A stretch of DNA of 45,296 bases from an uncultured Saprospiraceae bacterium (lineage in GTDB: Bacteria > Bacteroidota > Bacteroidia > Chitinophagales > Saprospiraceae): positions 1 to 45,296 of the forward strand of contig CALDYY010000017.1 of the NCBI GenBank assembly GCA_937944245.1, read 5' to 3'. Of the stretch, positions 35,125 through 44,214 are shown piece by piece (position 1 is the first letter of the stretch; each line of letters begins with the position of its first letter). The notes below the pieces were generated by a model. It searched no databases, had not been told where the DNA came from, and was given only the letters and a program-made list of their open reading frames with translations. A program made the position numbers and the translations under genes.

Positions 35125-35892
35125 TCACTTCACATTAGCCAAAGCACTTTCGCGTAATCGCTTGAGGAAAGGCGACGCAAAAATAAAATCGTGAAGGGTT
35201 TCATTATCACTTTCTAGCACTTCTGCTCTATGCCCTCGCCAAGCTACATCACCTTTGCTCAGAAGCGTGATATTATCTCCGATTTCCATCACCGAATTCA
35301 TATCGTGTGTGTTAATAACGGTAGTTATATTTTTTTCATAGGTAATACTTTGGATGAGTTCATCTATTACCATTGAGGTTTTAGGGTCAAGACCAGAGTT
35401 GGGTTCATCACAAAATAAATACTTGGGGTTCAGGACGATAGCTCTAGCAATGCCTGTTCTTTTCTGCATACCACCACTAATTTCGGAGGGATATTTCTCA
35501 TTAGCGCCCGCCAAACTTACGCGCTCTAGGCATTCATTCACTCTCTTTCTCTTTTCTTTAAGGGTCATATTCGTGAACATATCTAAGGGAAAGCGCACGT
35601 TTTCTTCAACACTCATAGAATCAAAAAGGGCAGAACCTTGAAAAAGCATCCCTACTTCCATCCTTACCGCTTGAACTTCTTTCCTGCTAAGTGTATTAAA
35701 TGCAGTATCTCCATACCATACTTTTCCAGAAGTGGGCGTAAGCAATCCGACTAATATTTTTAATAATACTGTTTTCCCTGCGCCGCTTCGACCAATAATG
35801 AGGTTGCATTTTCCTTGATAAAACTCAATATTTAGGTCATTTAATACTTGCACATCGTCAAAGGACTTGTACAGGTTTTCTACTCGAATCAT
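35125..35892 (-). CDS. ABC transporter ATP-binding protein, MlaF-like
   Basis: 255 residues with a full ABC ATPase: Walker A GRSGAGKTVLLKIL, signature YPSEISGGMQKRTGIARAIV, Walker B KYLFCDEPNSGLDP, and the H-loop TVINTHD. The SGGM-x-KR form of the signature and the closing FLKRLRESALANVK are typical of MlaF, the ATPase of the MCE-type phospholipid transport system that keeps outer-membrane lipid asymmetry. The permease (MlaE) and MCE protein (MlaD) genes are not next to it in this window, so the partner set must be elsewhere. Confidence 0.9.
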   Translation of the reverse strand: MIRVENLYKSFDDVQVLNDLNIEFYQGKCNLIIGRSGAGKTVLLKILVGLLTPTSGKVWYGDTAFNTLSRKEVQAVRMEVGMLFQGSALFDSMSVEENVRFPLDMFTNMTLKEKRKRVNECLERVSLAGANEKYPSEISGGMQKRTGIARAIVLNPKYLFCDEPNSGLDPKTSMVIDELIQSITYEKNITTVINTHDMNSVMEIGDNITLLSKGDVAWRGHRAEVLESDNETLHDFIFASPFLKRLRESALANVK

Positions 35893-35920
35893 AGTCTTCC
35901 TGTTTAATATTTTGCTTTGC

Positions 35921-35934
35921 TTAGCAAGTGCTAA
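35921..35934. promoter_or_regulatory. Dyad upstream of the MlaF-like gene
   Basis: TTAGCA-AG-TGCTAA is a perfect 6-bp-arm dyad 28 bp before the ATG at 35892. A second half-site-like GCACTT pairs with the overlapping AAGTGC. It is a possible operator or leader hairpin. Confidence 0.35.
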
Positions 35935-36002
35935 ACTTATTGCACTTATGCTAACAAAATTAATTTTAAGAACAAATATGCGAAAATTCTAACGTAGTTC
36001 TA

Positions 36003-36911
36003 CTACCCAAGTAGTTTCTGTTTTTCACGCTGAAATTCATCTTCTGTTAATATTCCTTTGCTTCTTAAATCACCTAGTCTTTGTAGTTGATCTAACAAAT
36101 CGGAAGGTTTGCTTTGCAGCAAATCAGGCTGAGGACTTGCTAACTCCAGTGGTTGCTCCATTACAATTTCTACTTTTTCTTTTTCCTTTTGAGGAGGTGC
36201 ATCCTTTGAGATTAGTCGGAAATTATTTTCTGCAAAAGCTGCAAATTCATCTTGTATTCTTATGTAGGCTAGTGCTTCATGCGATTTAATTTTCTCAAAA
36301 TCGTTGAAGCCATAAGCTACGGCTCTGTCCAAGTGATAGATGGCTTTTTGAGTTTGTTCATTCAAAGAATAAGCACAGGCTAAATTAAAGTGCGTAGCTA
36401 CATCCTTTTCATTTATTGCTAACACTTTTTGGAATAACACGATAGCATCGTCATAATCGAAGTCTTTAAATTTCTGAACAGCCTGTGATTTTAACTTTGT
36501 CAATTTTTCCATTTGTGCTTTTCGCTCTTCTTGTTGAAGCATCTCCTCTCGTACACGCATTTGGCGTTCGCGTTCGCGTTCCTCATTCTGACGACGACGC
36601 TCCTCAAATGCCACGTCCCGTTCTTCCGAACTTTTGCGTTGGTCGTACCGCTGTTCCATGCGTTGCTGCCAGTCGCGAGGTCTATCCGAAGAATTTTTAT
36701 ATAATTCTCGCCAATTATATTTTCCATCAAATTTTTCTTGTGGCATGGAAAAAAGTATAATCGCATCAATAAAACCAAGCACTGCCGAAATGCCAGTCAT
36801 AGCAAGAAAACAATAAATAATACCTAAATAAATTTGCCCCAAATAAAAGCGATGAATACCAAAGGTTCCTAAGAAAAAGGCAAGCACCGCTGCTATATTT
36901 TTATCTTTCAT
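36003..36911 (-). CDS. TM2 domain / TPR / SHOCT protein
   Basis: 302 residues in three parts. Residues 1-60 form a TM2 domain with two membrane helices (MKDKNIAAVLAFFLGTFGIH, RFYLGQIYLGIIYCFLAMTG, then GFIDAIILFSM). Residues about 75-135 are a highly charged Arg/Glu-rich coiled coil. Residues about 140-215 are TPR-like repeats (FDYDDAIVLFQKVLAINEKD, ATHFNLACAYSLNEQTQKAI, YHLDRAVAYGF). The end is a SHOCT motif (LLDQLQRLGDLRSKGILTED, then EFQREKQKLL). This architecture suggests a membrane-anchored assembly platform facing the cytoplasm. No substrate or pathway is implied by neighbours. Confidence 0.8.
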   Translation of the reverse strand: MKDKNIAAVLAFFLGTFGIHRFYLGQIYLGIIYCFLAMTGISAVLGFIDAIILFSMPQEKFDGKYNWRELYKNSSDRPRDWQQRMEQRYDQRKSSEERDVAFEERRRQNEERERERQMRVREEMLQQEERKAQMEKLTKLKSQAVQKFKDFDYDDAIVLFQKVLAINEKDVATHFNLACAYSLNEQTQKAIYHLDRAVAYGFNDFEKIKSHEALAYIRIQDEFAAFAENNFRLISKDAPPQKEKEKVEIVMEQPLELASPQPDLLQSKPSDLLDQLQRLGDLRSKGILTEDEFQREKQKLLG

Positions 36912-37168
36912 AATCGTAAAAAATCAATTCATTACCAGAATAACATACTAAGCCACAAAATGGCTTACAAATTAATTAAATACTCACATAGAAACGCTAA
37001 TTCTTTAGACAAAACGTACATTCTAAACGAGTAAAAACAAAAAACATTTACCTTACGATTACACATAGTGCAGTTTAGTCCATTAATAGCTTAGTGGAAA
37101 GGGCATATGCAGAGACCTAAAATATTCATTATTTAGAAGATGTATGCTGGCTTAAATAGAAGATACTA

Positions 37169-38542
37169 TCAATTAGGCAAGCTAACAACAATGCGATGAA
37201 TATCCTCATATTGCTGATAATCAATCAATAAGTTATTCATATCTGCTATTTTTTTCACAATTGCTAGACCTAGTCCTAGTGAACCTGAACTTTGATTATT
37301 TTTCCTAAATCGAACAAAGAGTTCCTCTGGAGATATATTTAGTGGCTTACCTGTATTTTCTACCAACAGTTGATGTGGCATAAGCATGATTTTTATCCAG
37401 CCATTTTCAATATTATGTTGAATAGCATTTTTAAGTAGATTGGCGACCAAAATATCTGCTAAAGCACTATCCATATTTATTTTTACGGCTTCAACGATAT
37501 TGGCTTCAATAGTCAATTCTTTCAATTCAGCTATTTCGTTGAAAAGTGCCACATTGTGCGACACCACTTCTGAAAAGTCAATACTTTCTTGTGATATAAA
37601 CTCTTGATTTTCAATTTTTGCCAGCAATGCCAGCGCCGTACTTAGCTTAGAAAGTTTGCTCAGAGCATGCTGCGAAGTTTCGATGAGTTCGGCTTGTTCC
37701 TCGTTGAGGTCGCTGCGCTGTTGTAGTATTTCTAATTTTCCTTTTGCTACTGCAATCGGTGTTTGCATTTCATGGGAAGCATTTTCTGTAAATTCTTTTA
37801 ACGTTTGATAATCTTTCTTTGCTTTTGTCATCATTTTCTCCAAAAAAGAACCGATGCGTTTAAATTCAGTAATGTTGGTATTGGGCATAGCCTGTACCTG
37901 CTCTGATTTAATGCTGAACGTAGCTATGGAATGCAACAACTGCTCAAAAGGAGCAAGCAACTGTTTGGCAATCAAGATACTACCAATGATGAGCGCCAAT
38001 ACCATAAAGAAAAATAAACGCAGAACGATTTGTGAGACCACATCAAAAATATCGTCCTGCTCAAAAATAATATTAACGATTTCTAACTTATAAAATTTAT
38101 CTTGAATGGGTAGCACCGCTGCTAACTTCCTGAACGACTCCATTTTGCCTGTCCTCTTCAAATAAATTAGCGTATCGCCAAAAACAGCCTCACTGCTGAA
38201 GCGACTGACGTACGCTAATGGGGTCATTTCAATATTATTATTTGCGTCTGTACCCCTCTGTGAGGTATCACGAACAGTATGGCTTTTTCTTTCTTTGAGG
38301 TGATATTCTTCAAGGTTTACATCTTCTAATGGCGTAATTTGTATGTTTCTAAATTCTATTTTTTCAAGTGCTACTTCATGTTCAATTAAGCTTCTCACCT
38401 CTCTTAAATCGCGTACTAATTCCCAATCCGTTTCTCGCTGAACGGCATTTCGCACTAGGTAAAAACTGGCGACACCGCCAAGTCCAAATACAAAAAGCGT
38501 CAATAGAAAATACCATAAAGAGGTTTTTACGATGAGCCGCAT
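37169..38542 (-). CDS. Two-component sensor histidine kinase
   Basis: 457 residues from ATG 38542 (MRLIVKTSLWYFLLTLFVFG); an upstream ATG at 38590 would add 16 residues. There are two membrane helices (about 5-27 and 190-212) flanking a periplasmic sensor region, then a dimerisation/phosphoacceptor box ENASHEMQTPIAVAKGKLEI (His257 from this start) and an HATPase_c domain with the N-box VANLLKNAIQHNIENG and G-box GSLGLGLAIVKK. It would phosphorylate the response regulator encoded 140 bp upstream on the same strand. The signal sensed is unknown. Confidence 0.92.
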   Translation of the reverse strand: MRLIVKTSLWYFLLTLFVFGLGGVASFYLVRNAVQRETDWELVRDLREVRSLIEHEVALEKIEFRNIQITPLEDVNLEEYHLKERKSHTVRDTSQRGTDANNNIEMTPLAYVSRFSSEAVFGDTLIYLKRTGKMESFRKLAAVLPIQDKFYKLEIVNIIFEQDDIFDVVSQIVLRLFFFMVLALIIGSILIAKQLLAPFEQLLHSIATFSIKSEQVQAMPNTNITEFKRIGSFLEKMMTKAKKDYQTLKEFTENASHEMQTPIAVAKGKLEILQQRSDLNEEQAELIETSQHALSKLSKLSTALALLAKIENQEFISQESIDFSEVVSHNVALFNEIAELKELTIEANIVEAVKINMDSALADILVANLLKNAIQHNIENGWIKIMLMPHQLLVENTGKPLNISPEELFVRFRKNNQSSGSLGLGLAIVKKIADMNNLLIDYQQYEDIHRIVVSLPN

Positions 38543-38682
38543 AATATAATTAAGGAATTTAAAATGACGAATTATAAAATCGCTGACCAACTAGATGGGT
38601 TAAGAATTTGATAATAAGCATATTAAAAAAGTAAATGGATACTTTATTTATTTTTCATTCTACAAGAAAAAACTTAATTTTC

Positions 38683-39357
38683 TTATTCACTAAATTTGTA
38701 ACCAACACCGTACATTGTTTTGATATAATCCGAAGCACCGTACTGAATTATCTTTTTTCTCAAATTTTTAATGTGTTGATACACAAAGTCAAACGAATCC
38801 AGAAAGTCCACATTATCGCCCCACAGATGCTCTGCAATGACTTGCTTAGTCAACACTCTATTTTTGTTCGTTACAAAATAAAGTAGCAGTTCGTACTCGC
38901 GCATGGTTAACACAATTGGTTGATTATGAATAGTTACTTCATGGTTTTCTGTATTAATTGCAATTTCATTAAATTCAATCACCGATTTACCTTGCAGTTT
39001 TCTTCTTCTATAAATCGCTTTCAGGCGTGCATTCAACTCCGAAAGGTGAAAAGGTTTAGTCAAATAATCATCTGCCCCCATATCTAAGCCCACAATTCTA
39101 TCATCCAGTGCATTTTTAGCAGAAACAATTAATACACCTGTACCTGGTTGACATTCTTTTACCAATCGAAGTACATTCAAACCATTGCCATCGGGCAGCA
39201 TTAGGTCAAGCAGTACGAGGTCGTAAGCAAAAGAAACTACCCTATCCTGCGCCTCTTGGAAGTTAGCCGCTGTTTCGCAAACATATTCGCCGCCTGACAG
39301 GTAAGCACAAATATTTTTTTGCAATTCCTGCTCGTCTTCTACTATTAATACTTTCAT
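38683..39357 (-). CDS. OmpR-family response regulator
   Basis: 224 residues. The receiver domain shows the acidic pocket VEDEQ, phosphoacceptor Asp51 in LVLLDLMLPDGNGL, and the Lys of DDYLTKPFHL. The C-terminal winged helix (EVTIHNQPIVLTMREYELLL, DFVYQHIKNLRKKI, IKTMYGVGYKF) is the OmpR/PhoB DNA-binding type. It is the partner of the histidine kinase downstream. A TATTTTTG octamer occurs about 30 bp upstream on its strand. The targets are unknown; the divergent T9SS protein gene 275 bp away is one candidate. Confidence 0.95.
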   Translation of the reverse strand: MKVLIVEDEQELQKNICAYLSGGEYVCETAANFQEAQDRVVSFAYDLVLLDLMLPDGNGLNVLRLVKECQPGTGVLIVSAKNALDDRIVGLDMGADDYLTKPFHLSELNARLKAIYRRRKLQGKSVIEFNEIAINTENHEVTIHNQPIVLTMREYELLLYFVTNKNRVLTKQVIAEHLWGDNVDFLDSFDFVYQHIKNLRKKIIQYGASDYIKTMYGVGYKFSE

Positions 39358-39603
39358 CGTTTAAAGTTCTATCATAATGCTACACAAAAATAAGCATTGA
39401 ATTTGAGGGAAATTTGAAGTTGCATTGTTTTAATTCTGAAGAAACATTATTACTTTTATCTCGTAATGTAGTGCAACACAATAAAACAAACTTAAAAATA
39501 AGCTTTCCGACACAAAATAACAATACTCAGTCAACTACTAAAAAAAACGTTTGGTAAAATTAGCACCAGCCTATCAATTAGGTTCGAGCTAATGCTATCA
39601 AAC

Positions 39604-39611
39604 TATTTTTG
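39604..39611 (+). promoter_or_regulatory. Probable -7 element for the T9SS peptidase-like gene
   Basis: TATTTTTG fits TAnnTTTG, with TTC (one base from TTG) 18 bp upstream, and lies 22 bp before the ATG at 39633. Confidence 0.4.
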
Positions 39612-39632
39612 AAACATTAAAGTCTGCTGAAA

Positions 39633-41888
39633 ATGAAACAAAGTATTTGTTTGCTTATGGCAATCTATTGCCTATGCGCGTTTTGGAACGTGGGAAACGC
39701 CCAAAAATTCGATTCTATATTAACCGTCCAACTTACTGCACACGTTAGGGAGTATCCTCCTCAAATTGAATTGCAATGGATTCCAAGAAAGGATGCTGCT
39801 CAACATCGTATCTTCAAAAAAGAAATAGCTACTCCCGATTGGGGGCAACCATTGGTAGTGCTGGATGCCAATACTCAATCGTGGTTGGATACTGAAGTAG
39901 AAATAGGTAAAATGTATCACTACAAAGTAGAGCGAACAGGTGGCATACGCACAGGCACAGGCTACTTGAATGCAGGCATAAAAGTACCGCCAACTTTCAA
40001 TAATGGTATTGCACTTATTGTGCTGGATACCACAGCATTACCACGAAATAATCCTTACTTTTTACAGTATCTCGACGACCTTCAAAAAGAAGGCTGGCAA
40101 TACCGCTTGATAGCCACAAACAGAAATAATACCCCCCCAGAAGTGAAACAACAAATCGTAGCTGCTTATCAGCAGGATGTGCAACGCACCAATACACTTG
40201 TGCTTATTGGGCGTGTGCCAGTGCCTTATTCTGGTGCAGTCTATCCCGATGGGCATGGAAAAAACAGAGGCGACCATCAAGGAGCATGGCCCTCCGACCC
40301 TTATTACGCCGATATGGATGGCACTTGGACAGACCGCTCTACCACAGAAACCTCTGGTGCTGACCCCAGAAATCACAATGTACCAGGCGATGGCAAATTT
40401 GACCAATACAGCATCCCACAGCAACAAGTAGAATTGGGGACAGGTCGAATTGATTTTGCTAACTTGAGTACCTTTCTGCAAAGTGAGCTAACATTGCTAG
40501 AAAACTACTTCAAAAAGAATCACGCTTTCCGAGTTCAACAATTTGTACCCGAATATCGCGGTTTAGTGCAAAATAAATTTGGTAACCTCCCGGAAGGCTT
40601 TGGTCAGAATGGTTTAAAGAACTTCACCCCCATGTTCGGTGCAGAAAAAGTGAGTTACACCAAGTATTCCAAGCTAGCATCAGAAAGTTACATCTGGGCA
40701 TATGCTGCTGGAGCAGGCACATTTACAGGCATTAACGGCATTTGCTCAGAGCAAGATTTGTTGTACGATTCGCTACAAGCTGTTTTTATGATGCACTTTG
40801 GTAGCTTTTTCGGCGACTGGGATCACCATGAACATAACTTCCTACGGGCTGCACTTGCTTCTGGTACAGTGCTCACCAACTGCTGGGCAGGTCGCCCAAA
40901 TTGGTTTTTCTACCCTATGGCAATGGGCAAAACAATTGGCTATTGCACGGCACTTTCCATGAATAACCAATGGGGACATCACCTAACAGGACAAAGCGAG
41001 AGCGGTATCCACATGGCACTCATGGGCGACCCCACACTGGCAATGTATGTGGTGCAATCGCCCAGCTGCTTGCATCAAAAAACGACCACCAACACACTTG
41101 AATTTTCTTGGGAAGCATCTGATACATCCGTGGATGGCTATTTTTTATTGCGCCAAGTGCAAGGGCGAGATACTTTTGAGCTAGTGCATCCTCAACTTAT
41201 TAAAGATATCTCTATTAGTATTCCTCTCGATGCCAATAGGTTAGAAAAAGCTACTTATTGGTTGCGCGCTGCCCAACTCATCGAAACTGCCAGTGGCTCA
41301 TTTTACCAACTTAGCCCAGCAGTGTTGGCAACTAGCGATGTAGCACAAACCCTACCAGTGGAACTATTTCAATGGAAAGCCACCGCTCAAAACGACGGCA
41401 TCCTACTCAACTGGTCAACTGCTACCGAAACGAACAATCGAGGTTTTGAAGTGCAGCGCAGTGCGGATGCCCAACATTGGACAACACTTGACTTTGTGGC
41501 AGGTAAAGGCAGCACAATGCAGCCCCAACAATATGTATTCAAGGATGTGCAACCCCTTGACGGCAACAACTACTTTCGATTGAAGCAAATAGATTTCGAC
41601 AATAATTTTGAATACAGCCCTATTGCTAATGCTACTTGGCAAAGCCCCAATGGGCTTGCGATTCAAGTCTTCCCCAACCCCACTACGGACAACATCACAC
41701 TCACTGGCGAAGCGTTAGACCACTACCACTGGCAACTCTTCGACCTTAAAGGCACACTGCTGACTACCTTTTCCTCACCCAACTCCAACACCATGAAGTT
41801 ATCCCTAACTTCTTTTCCTTCAGGCACATATCTGCTCACTGCTCGAAACAATGACCAACACCACCATTTTCGAGTAAGCAAGGAATAA
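39633..41888 (+). CDS. Secreted T9SS protein with possible C25 (gingipain-like) cysteine peptidase core
   Basis: 751 residues. A signal peptide (MKQSICLLMAIYCLCAFWNV, then GNA-Q) is followed by a fibronectin-like domain. Residues about 125-425 hold VLIGRVPVPYSGAVYPDGHG, GAWPSDPYYADMDGTW and PVELGTGRIDFANLS-like segments, then MMHFGSFFGDWD (His388) and LTNCWAGRPN (Cys417). A histidine about 30 residues before a cysteine resembles the His/Cys dyad of C25 peptidases. A second fibronectin-like domain and a type A T9SS sorting domain (VFPNPTTDNITLTG) close the protein. It may be an active surface protease or a degenerate one. An intrinsic terminator follows directly. Confidence 0.8.
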   Translation: MKQSICLLMAIYCLCAFWNVGNAQKFDSILTVQLTAHVREYPPQIELQWIPRKDAAQHRIFKKEIATPDWGQPLVVLDANTQSWLDTEVEIGKMYHYKVERTGGIRTGTGYLNAGIKVPPTFNNGIALIVLDTTALPRNNPYFLQYLDDLQKEGWQYRLIATNRNNTPPEVKQQIVAAYQQDVQRTNTLVLIGRVPVPYSGAVYPDGHGKNRGDHQGAWPSDPYYADMDGTWTDRSTTETSGADPRNHNVPGDGKFDQYSIPQQQVELGTGRIDFANLSTFLQSELTLLENYFKKNHAFRVQQFVPEYRGLVQNKFGNLPEGFGQNGLKNFTPMFGAEKVSYTKYSKLASESYIWAYAAGAGTFTGINGICSEQDLLYDSLQAVFMMHFGSFFGDWDHHEHNFLRAALASGTVLTNCWAGRPNWFFYPMAMGKTIGYCTALSMNNQWGHHLTGQSESGIHMALMGDPTLAMYVVQSPSCLHQKTTTNTLEFSWEASDTSVDGYFLLRQVQGRDTFELVHPQLIKDISISIPLDANRLEKATYWLRAAQLIETASGSFYQLSPAVLATSDVAQTLPVELFQWKATAQNDGILLNWSTATETNNRGFEVQRSADAQHWTTLDFVAGKGSTMQPQQYVFKDVQPLDGNNYFRLKQIDFDNNFEYSPIANATWQSPNGLAIQVFPNPTTDNITLTGEALDHYHWQLFDLKGTLLTTFSSPNSNTMKLSLTSFPSGTYLLTARNNDQHHHFRVSKE

Positions 41889-41914
41889 CAACATCAGCAA
41901 TACTACTATTCTTC

Positions 41915-41949
41915 TGCGGTTAGGCTACTTATTAGCTTAACCGCTTTTT
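41915..41949 (+). terminator. Rho-independent terminator upstream of the CRISPR-Cas operon
   Basis: GCGGTTAGGC (41915-41924) pairs with GCTTAACCGC (41934-41943) through nine Watson-Crick pairs and one G-U, with a 9-nt loop, and is followed by TTTTTT at 41944-41949. It insulates cas10 from the upstream gene. Confidence 0.85.
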
Positions 41950-41970
41950 TGTAGTTTTACACCTTTTTAT

Positions 41971-42000
41971 TTTGTTAATTCTACATTAAAACATATATTA
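41971..42000 (+). promoter_or_regulatory. Possible promoter of the type III CRISPR-Cas operon
   Basis: TTG (41971-41973), a 19-bp spacer and TATATTAC (41993-42000) partly fit TTG-N19-TAnnTTTG; the last two bases differ. It is 42 bp before the cas10 ATG and follows a terminator, so a promoter must lie in this stretch. Confidence 0.35.
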
Positions 42001-42041
42001 CCGAAGTATTGATTCAAACAAATAAATCATAACAAATTAGC

Positions 42042-43763
42042 ATGAATACAAACCAAAGAAATAACTCCACACGAGAAACCAAGATCACAACTCCTACTTA
42101 CTTTATCAAAGGTGATGTTTCTGGTATTCAGGAGTTTATATTTAATGTGAAGTCGGAGAAGGCAGCGCGGGTGTTGAAGGCGAGGTCGGTTTTTGTGGAA
42201 ATTTTAGCTCAGATTACATTAAAGTATCTTAAAAGCAAATTTCAAGTAACAACTAACGATTATTTTGAAGGCGGTGGTAGCTTCTACTTAGCAATTAAAC
42301 ACAATAACTTAGATTTCACACAAATCAAAACAATAGTCAAAGATAGTATAGAACCAACTATTAATGAACTTGCGGTTCCTTTTGATTTATATGTGGTGTT
42401 AAGCGTAGTAAAAGATAGTAATTATTGGGAAAGTTTGGCACAACAGTCCGAGATAGATAAACTTGGTAAATTTTCTTATGCTTTTGGAGATACAAATGTT
42501 TTTGAAAACGTCTTTGCTCCTTATGCTGCGGCAGAGAAAGATAACCATGATTGGTTAGGTTTTGCTCATGAATTGGTGAAACAGAAAATTGAGGGGAGAC
42601 AATTAGATAATAATGAAGCGACTAACTTAAAAATCTTTGAGAAGGGTATGGAGAGTCTTAATACCAAAATTCAATTTATAGGCAAGGCGAATACCGCTCT
42701 TAGAGAAGTTAATTCAAAAGATTTCTTTTATAAAAGGATACAAAACAAGTTGCCTGAATGGAACAATAGCATTTACGATAGTTATAAAGAAAAAATAAAG
42801 CAAGAACTCGAACAACGCAATAGATATAATGAGGAAATAGAAACTATAAGACGTAACGATATTATTGATTTTTATTTTCTTGCTGAGTTTGCTAAGGAGC
42901 GGACAGGTACTGCAAAACTGGGAGTTCTAAAAATGGATGTGGATGATTTGGGTAAGCTATTTAGGGATCAAACTGATTTCAACGAAATCAAGAAGATTTC
43001 AAAATTATTGAGTAAATTCTTTGAAGAAGAACTATACCAACTACTGAAACACAATATTGAAGACGATAAACTTCAATATAATAGCACTAAACCGACTAGA
43101 TATATTGACAATATTTACACCGTCTTTGCTGGTGGAGATGATAGTTTTTTTGTAGGTAGTTGGGATGTTATTTTTAAGTGGGCATTGAAAGTACAGAAGG
43201 CATTTGAAAAATTTGCTAAAGATAATCGCATTACACACAAAAAAGATGGAAAATATCCTACACTTTCTGCTGGTCTGATTGTGGTAGGAGCTAAATATCC
43301 TGTAGCTCAATTTGCTGAATTGGTAGAAGAAGCTATTGACGAGGCAAAATACAAGAATAACAATCAAACTTACAAGAACAAGGTCTGTGTATTTGGTCAA
43401 GTATTAACTTGGGAGGAATATAAATTAGCAATGACAAAAGCCAATGATTTGGCAACCCTTATTAATAAAGATGAAAATACATCCGAGAAACGTAGCTTAT
43501 TGGAGCGCATTAAAAGAAGTGCTATTGGTTATGAAAAGCTACAAGAAAAAGCATTGAATGACGATTTCATTGCTCCTCCAAAAGTAGCTAGATTATTTTA
43601 TTATCTTGGAAGAAGAGAAATCGAAAACGACATTATAACTAAACTGATAAATGCCTATGCTGAGGCGTTAATAAAAGCATTTTCCAATAAGCAGGCAACT
43701 AACCCGATGGTATTTCCAGTAGCTGCTCGTTGGGCAGAATTTTTAACTAGAAAAACAAATTAA
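42042..43763 (+). CDS. cas10: Type III-A CRISPR-Cas protein Cas10/Csm1, without HD domain
   Basis: 573 residues, against roughly 750-850 for typical Csm1. Cas10 is the large subunit of the Csm effector complex and makes cyclic oligoadenylates when target RNA binds. The protein begins almost at once with the first palm-type domain (FIKGDVSGIQEFIFNVKSE, then VLKARSVFVEILAQI), so the N-terminal HD DNase region is absent. The second palm has LGVLKMDVDDLGKLF (about 294-308) and the cyclase motif AGGDDSFF (G364, G365, D366, D367). The paired-cysteine zinc motif usually found between the palms is missing; I see a single cysteine (VCVFG). A C-terminal helical domain follows. First gene of the operon. 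Confidence 0.93.
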   Translation: MNTNQRNNSTRETKITTPTYFIKGDVSGIQEFIFNVKSEKAARVLKARSVFVEILAQITLKYLKSKFQVTTNDYFEGGGSFYLAIKHNNLDFTQIKTIVKDSIEPTINELAVPFDLYVVLSVVKDSNYWESLAQQSEIDKLGKFSYAFGDTNVFENVFAPYAAAEKDNHDWLGFAHELVKQKIEGRQLDNNEATNLKIFEKGMESLNTKIQFIGKANTALREVNSKDFFYKRIQNKLPEWNNSIYDSYKEKIKQELEQRNRYNEEIETIRRNDIIDFYFLAEFAKERTGTAKLGVLKMDVDDLGKLFRDQTDFNEIKKISKLLSKFFEEELYQLLKHNIEDDKLQYNSTKPTRYIDNIYTVFAGGDDSFFVGSWDVIFKWALKVQKAFEKFAKDNRITHKKDGKYPTLSAGLIVVGAKYPVAQFAELVEEAIDEAKYKNNNQTYKNKVCVFGQVLTWEEYKLAMTKANDLATLINKDENTSEKRSLLERIKRSAIGYEKLQEKALNDDFIAPPKVARLFYYLGRREIENDIITKLINAYAEALIKAFSNKQATNPMVFPVAARWAEFLTRKTN

Positions 43764-43767
43764 TGTT

Positions 43768-44181
43768 ATGAGTAAAGGTAATGACAACAATCCGAAATTT
43801 GAATTTAAAGAGGAGATGGTTCTCAATATGCATGAGCACAAAGCAAACTTTGACGAGGTCGTAAACCATATTGAAAAGTTCGTAAAAGATTACGGCAAAG
43901 GGCTTTCTACCTCTCAGTTACGGAATATCTACGCTAAAATAAAAAAACTGGCATCGGAGAAAAACATCGAAGAAAAAATTTCTCAATTAAAATCTCTACG
44001 TCCACAGTTGGCATACATTACTGCCAGATTGACTGCTGATAAAGAAAATGGGAAGAAAATGATCAGCACTATGGATAGTTTGATCCAACAGGTGAAAACG
44101 AAGGAGCAATTTGATAATTTCATGTACTTCATGGAATCAGTAGTTGCTTATCATAAATTTCATCATCCTAAATCGGCATAA
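43768..44181 (+). CDS. csm2: Type III-A CRISPR-Cas small subunit Csm2
   Basis: 137 residues, all helical in character, with typical Csm2 stretches: LSTSQLRNIYAKIKKLASEK, LRPQLAYITARL and KTKEQFDNFMYFMESVVAYH. It forms the inner (small-subunit) filament of the Csm complex that lies along the crRNA-target duplex. It starts 4 bp after the cas10 stop and precedes csm3 by 33 bp, the standard order of III-A operons. Confidence 0.92.
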   Translation: MSKGNDNNPKFEFKEEMVLNMHEHKANFDEVVNHIEKFVKDYGKGLSTSQLRNIYAKIKKLASEKNIEEKISQLKSLRPQLAYITARLTADKENGKKMISTMDSLIQQVKTKEQFDNFMYFMESVVAYHKFHHPKSA

Positions 44182-44214
44182 ACCCAATTATTCATCAACA
44201 CAAAAATCAATTCA

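Noticed and set aside
39571-39600. GTTCGA within ATTAG-GTTCGAG-CTAAT, looking like a tRNA T-arm
   Set aside because: The loop is out of register for a T-arm and there is no acceptor stem, D-arm or anticodon arm around it; it is just a short hairpin.
41889-42041. CRISPR leader/array or an extra N-terminal HD part upstream of cas10
   Set aside because: The stretch is only 153 bp and holds a terminator and AT-rich promoter-like DNA; there are no spaced repeats and no in-frame HD coding sequence.
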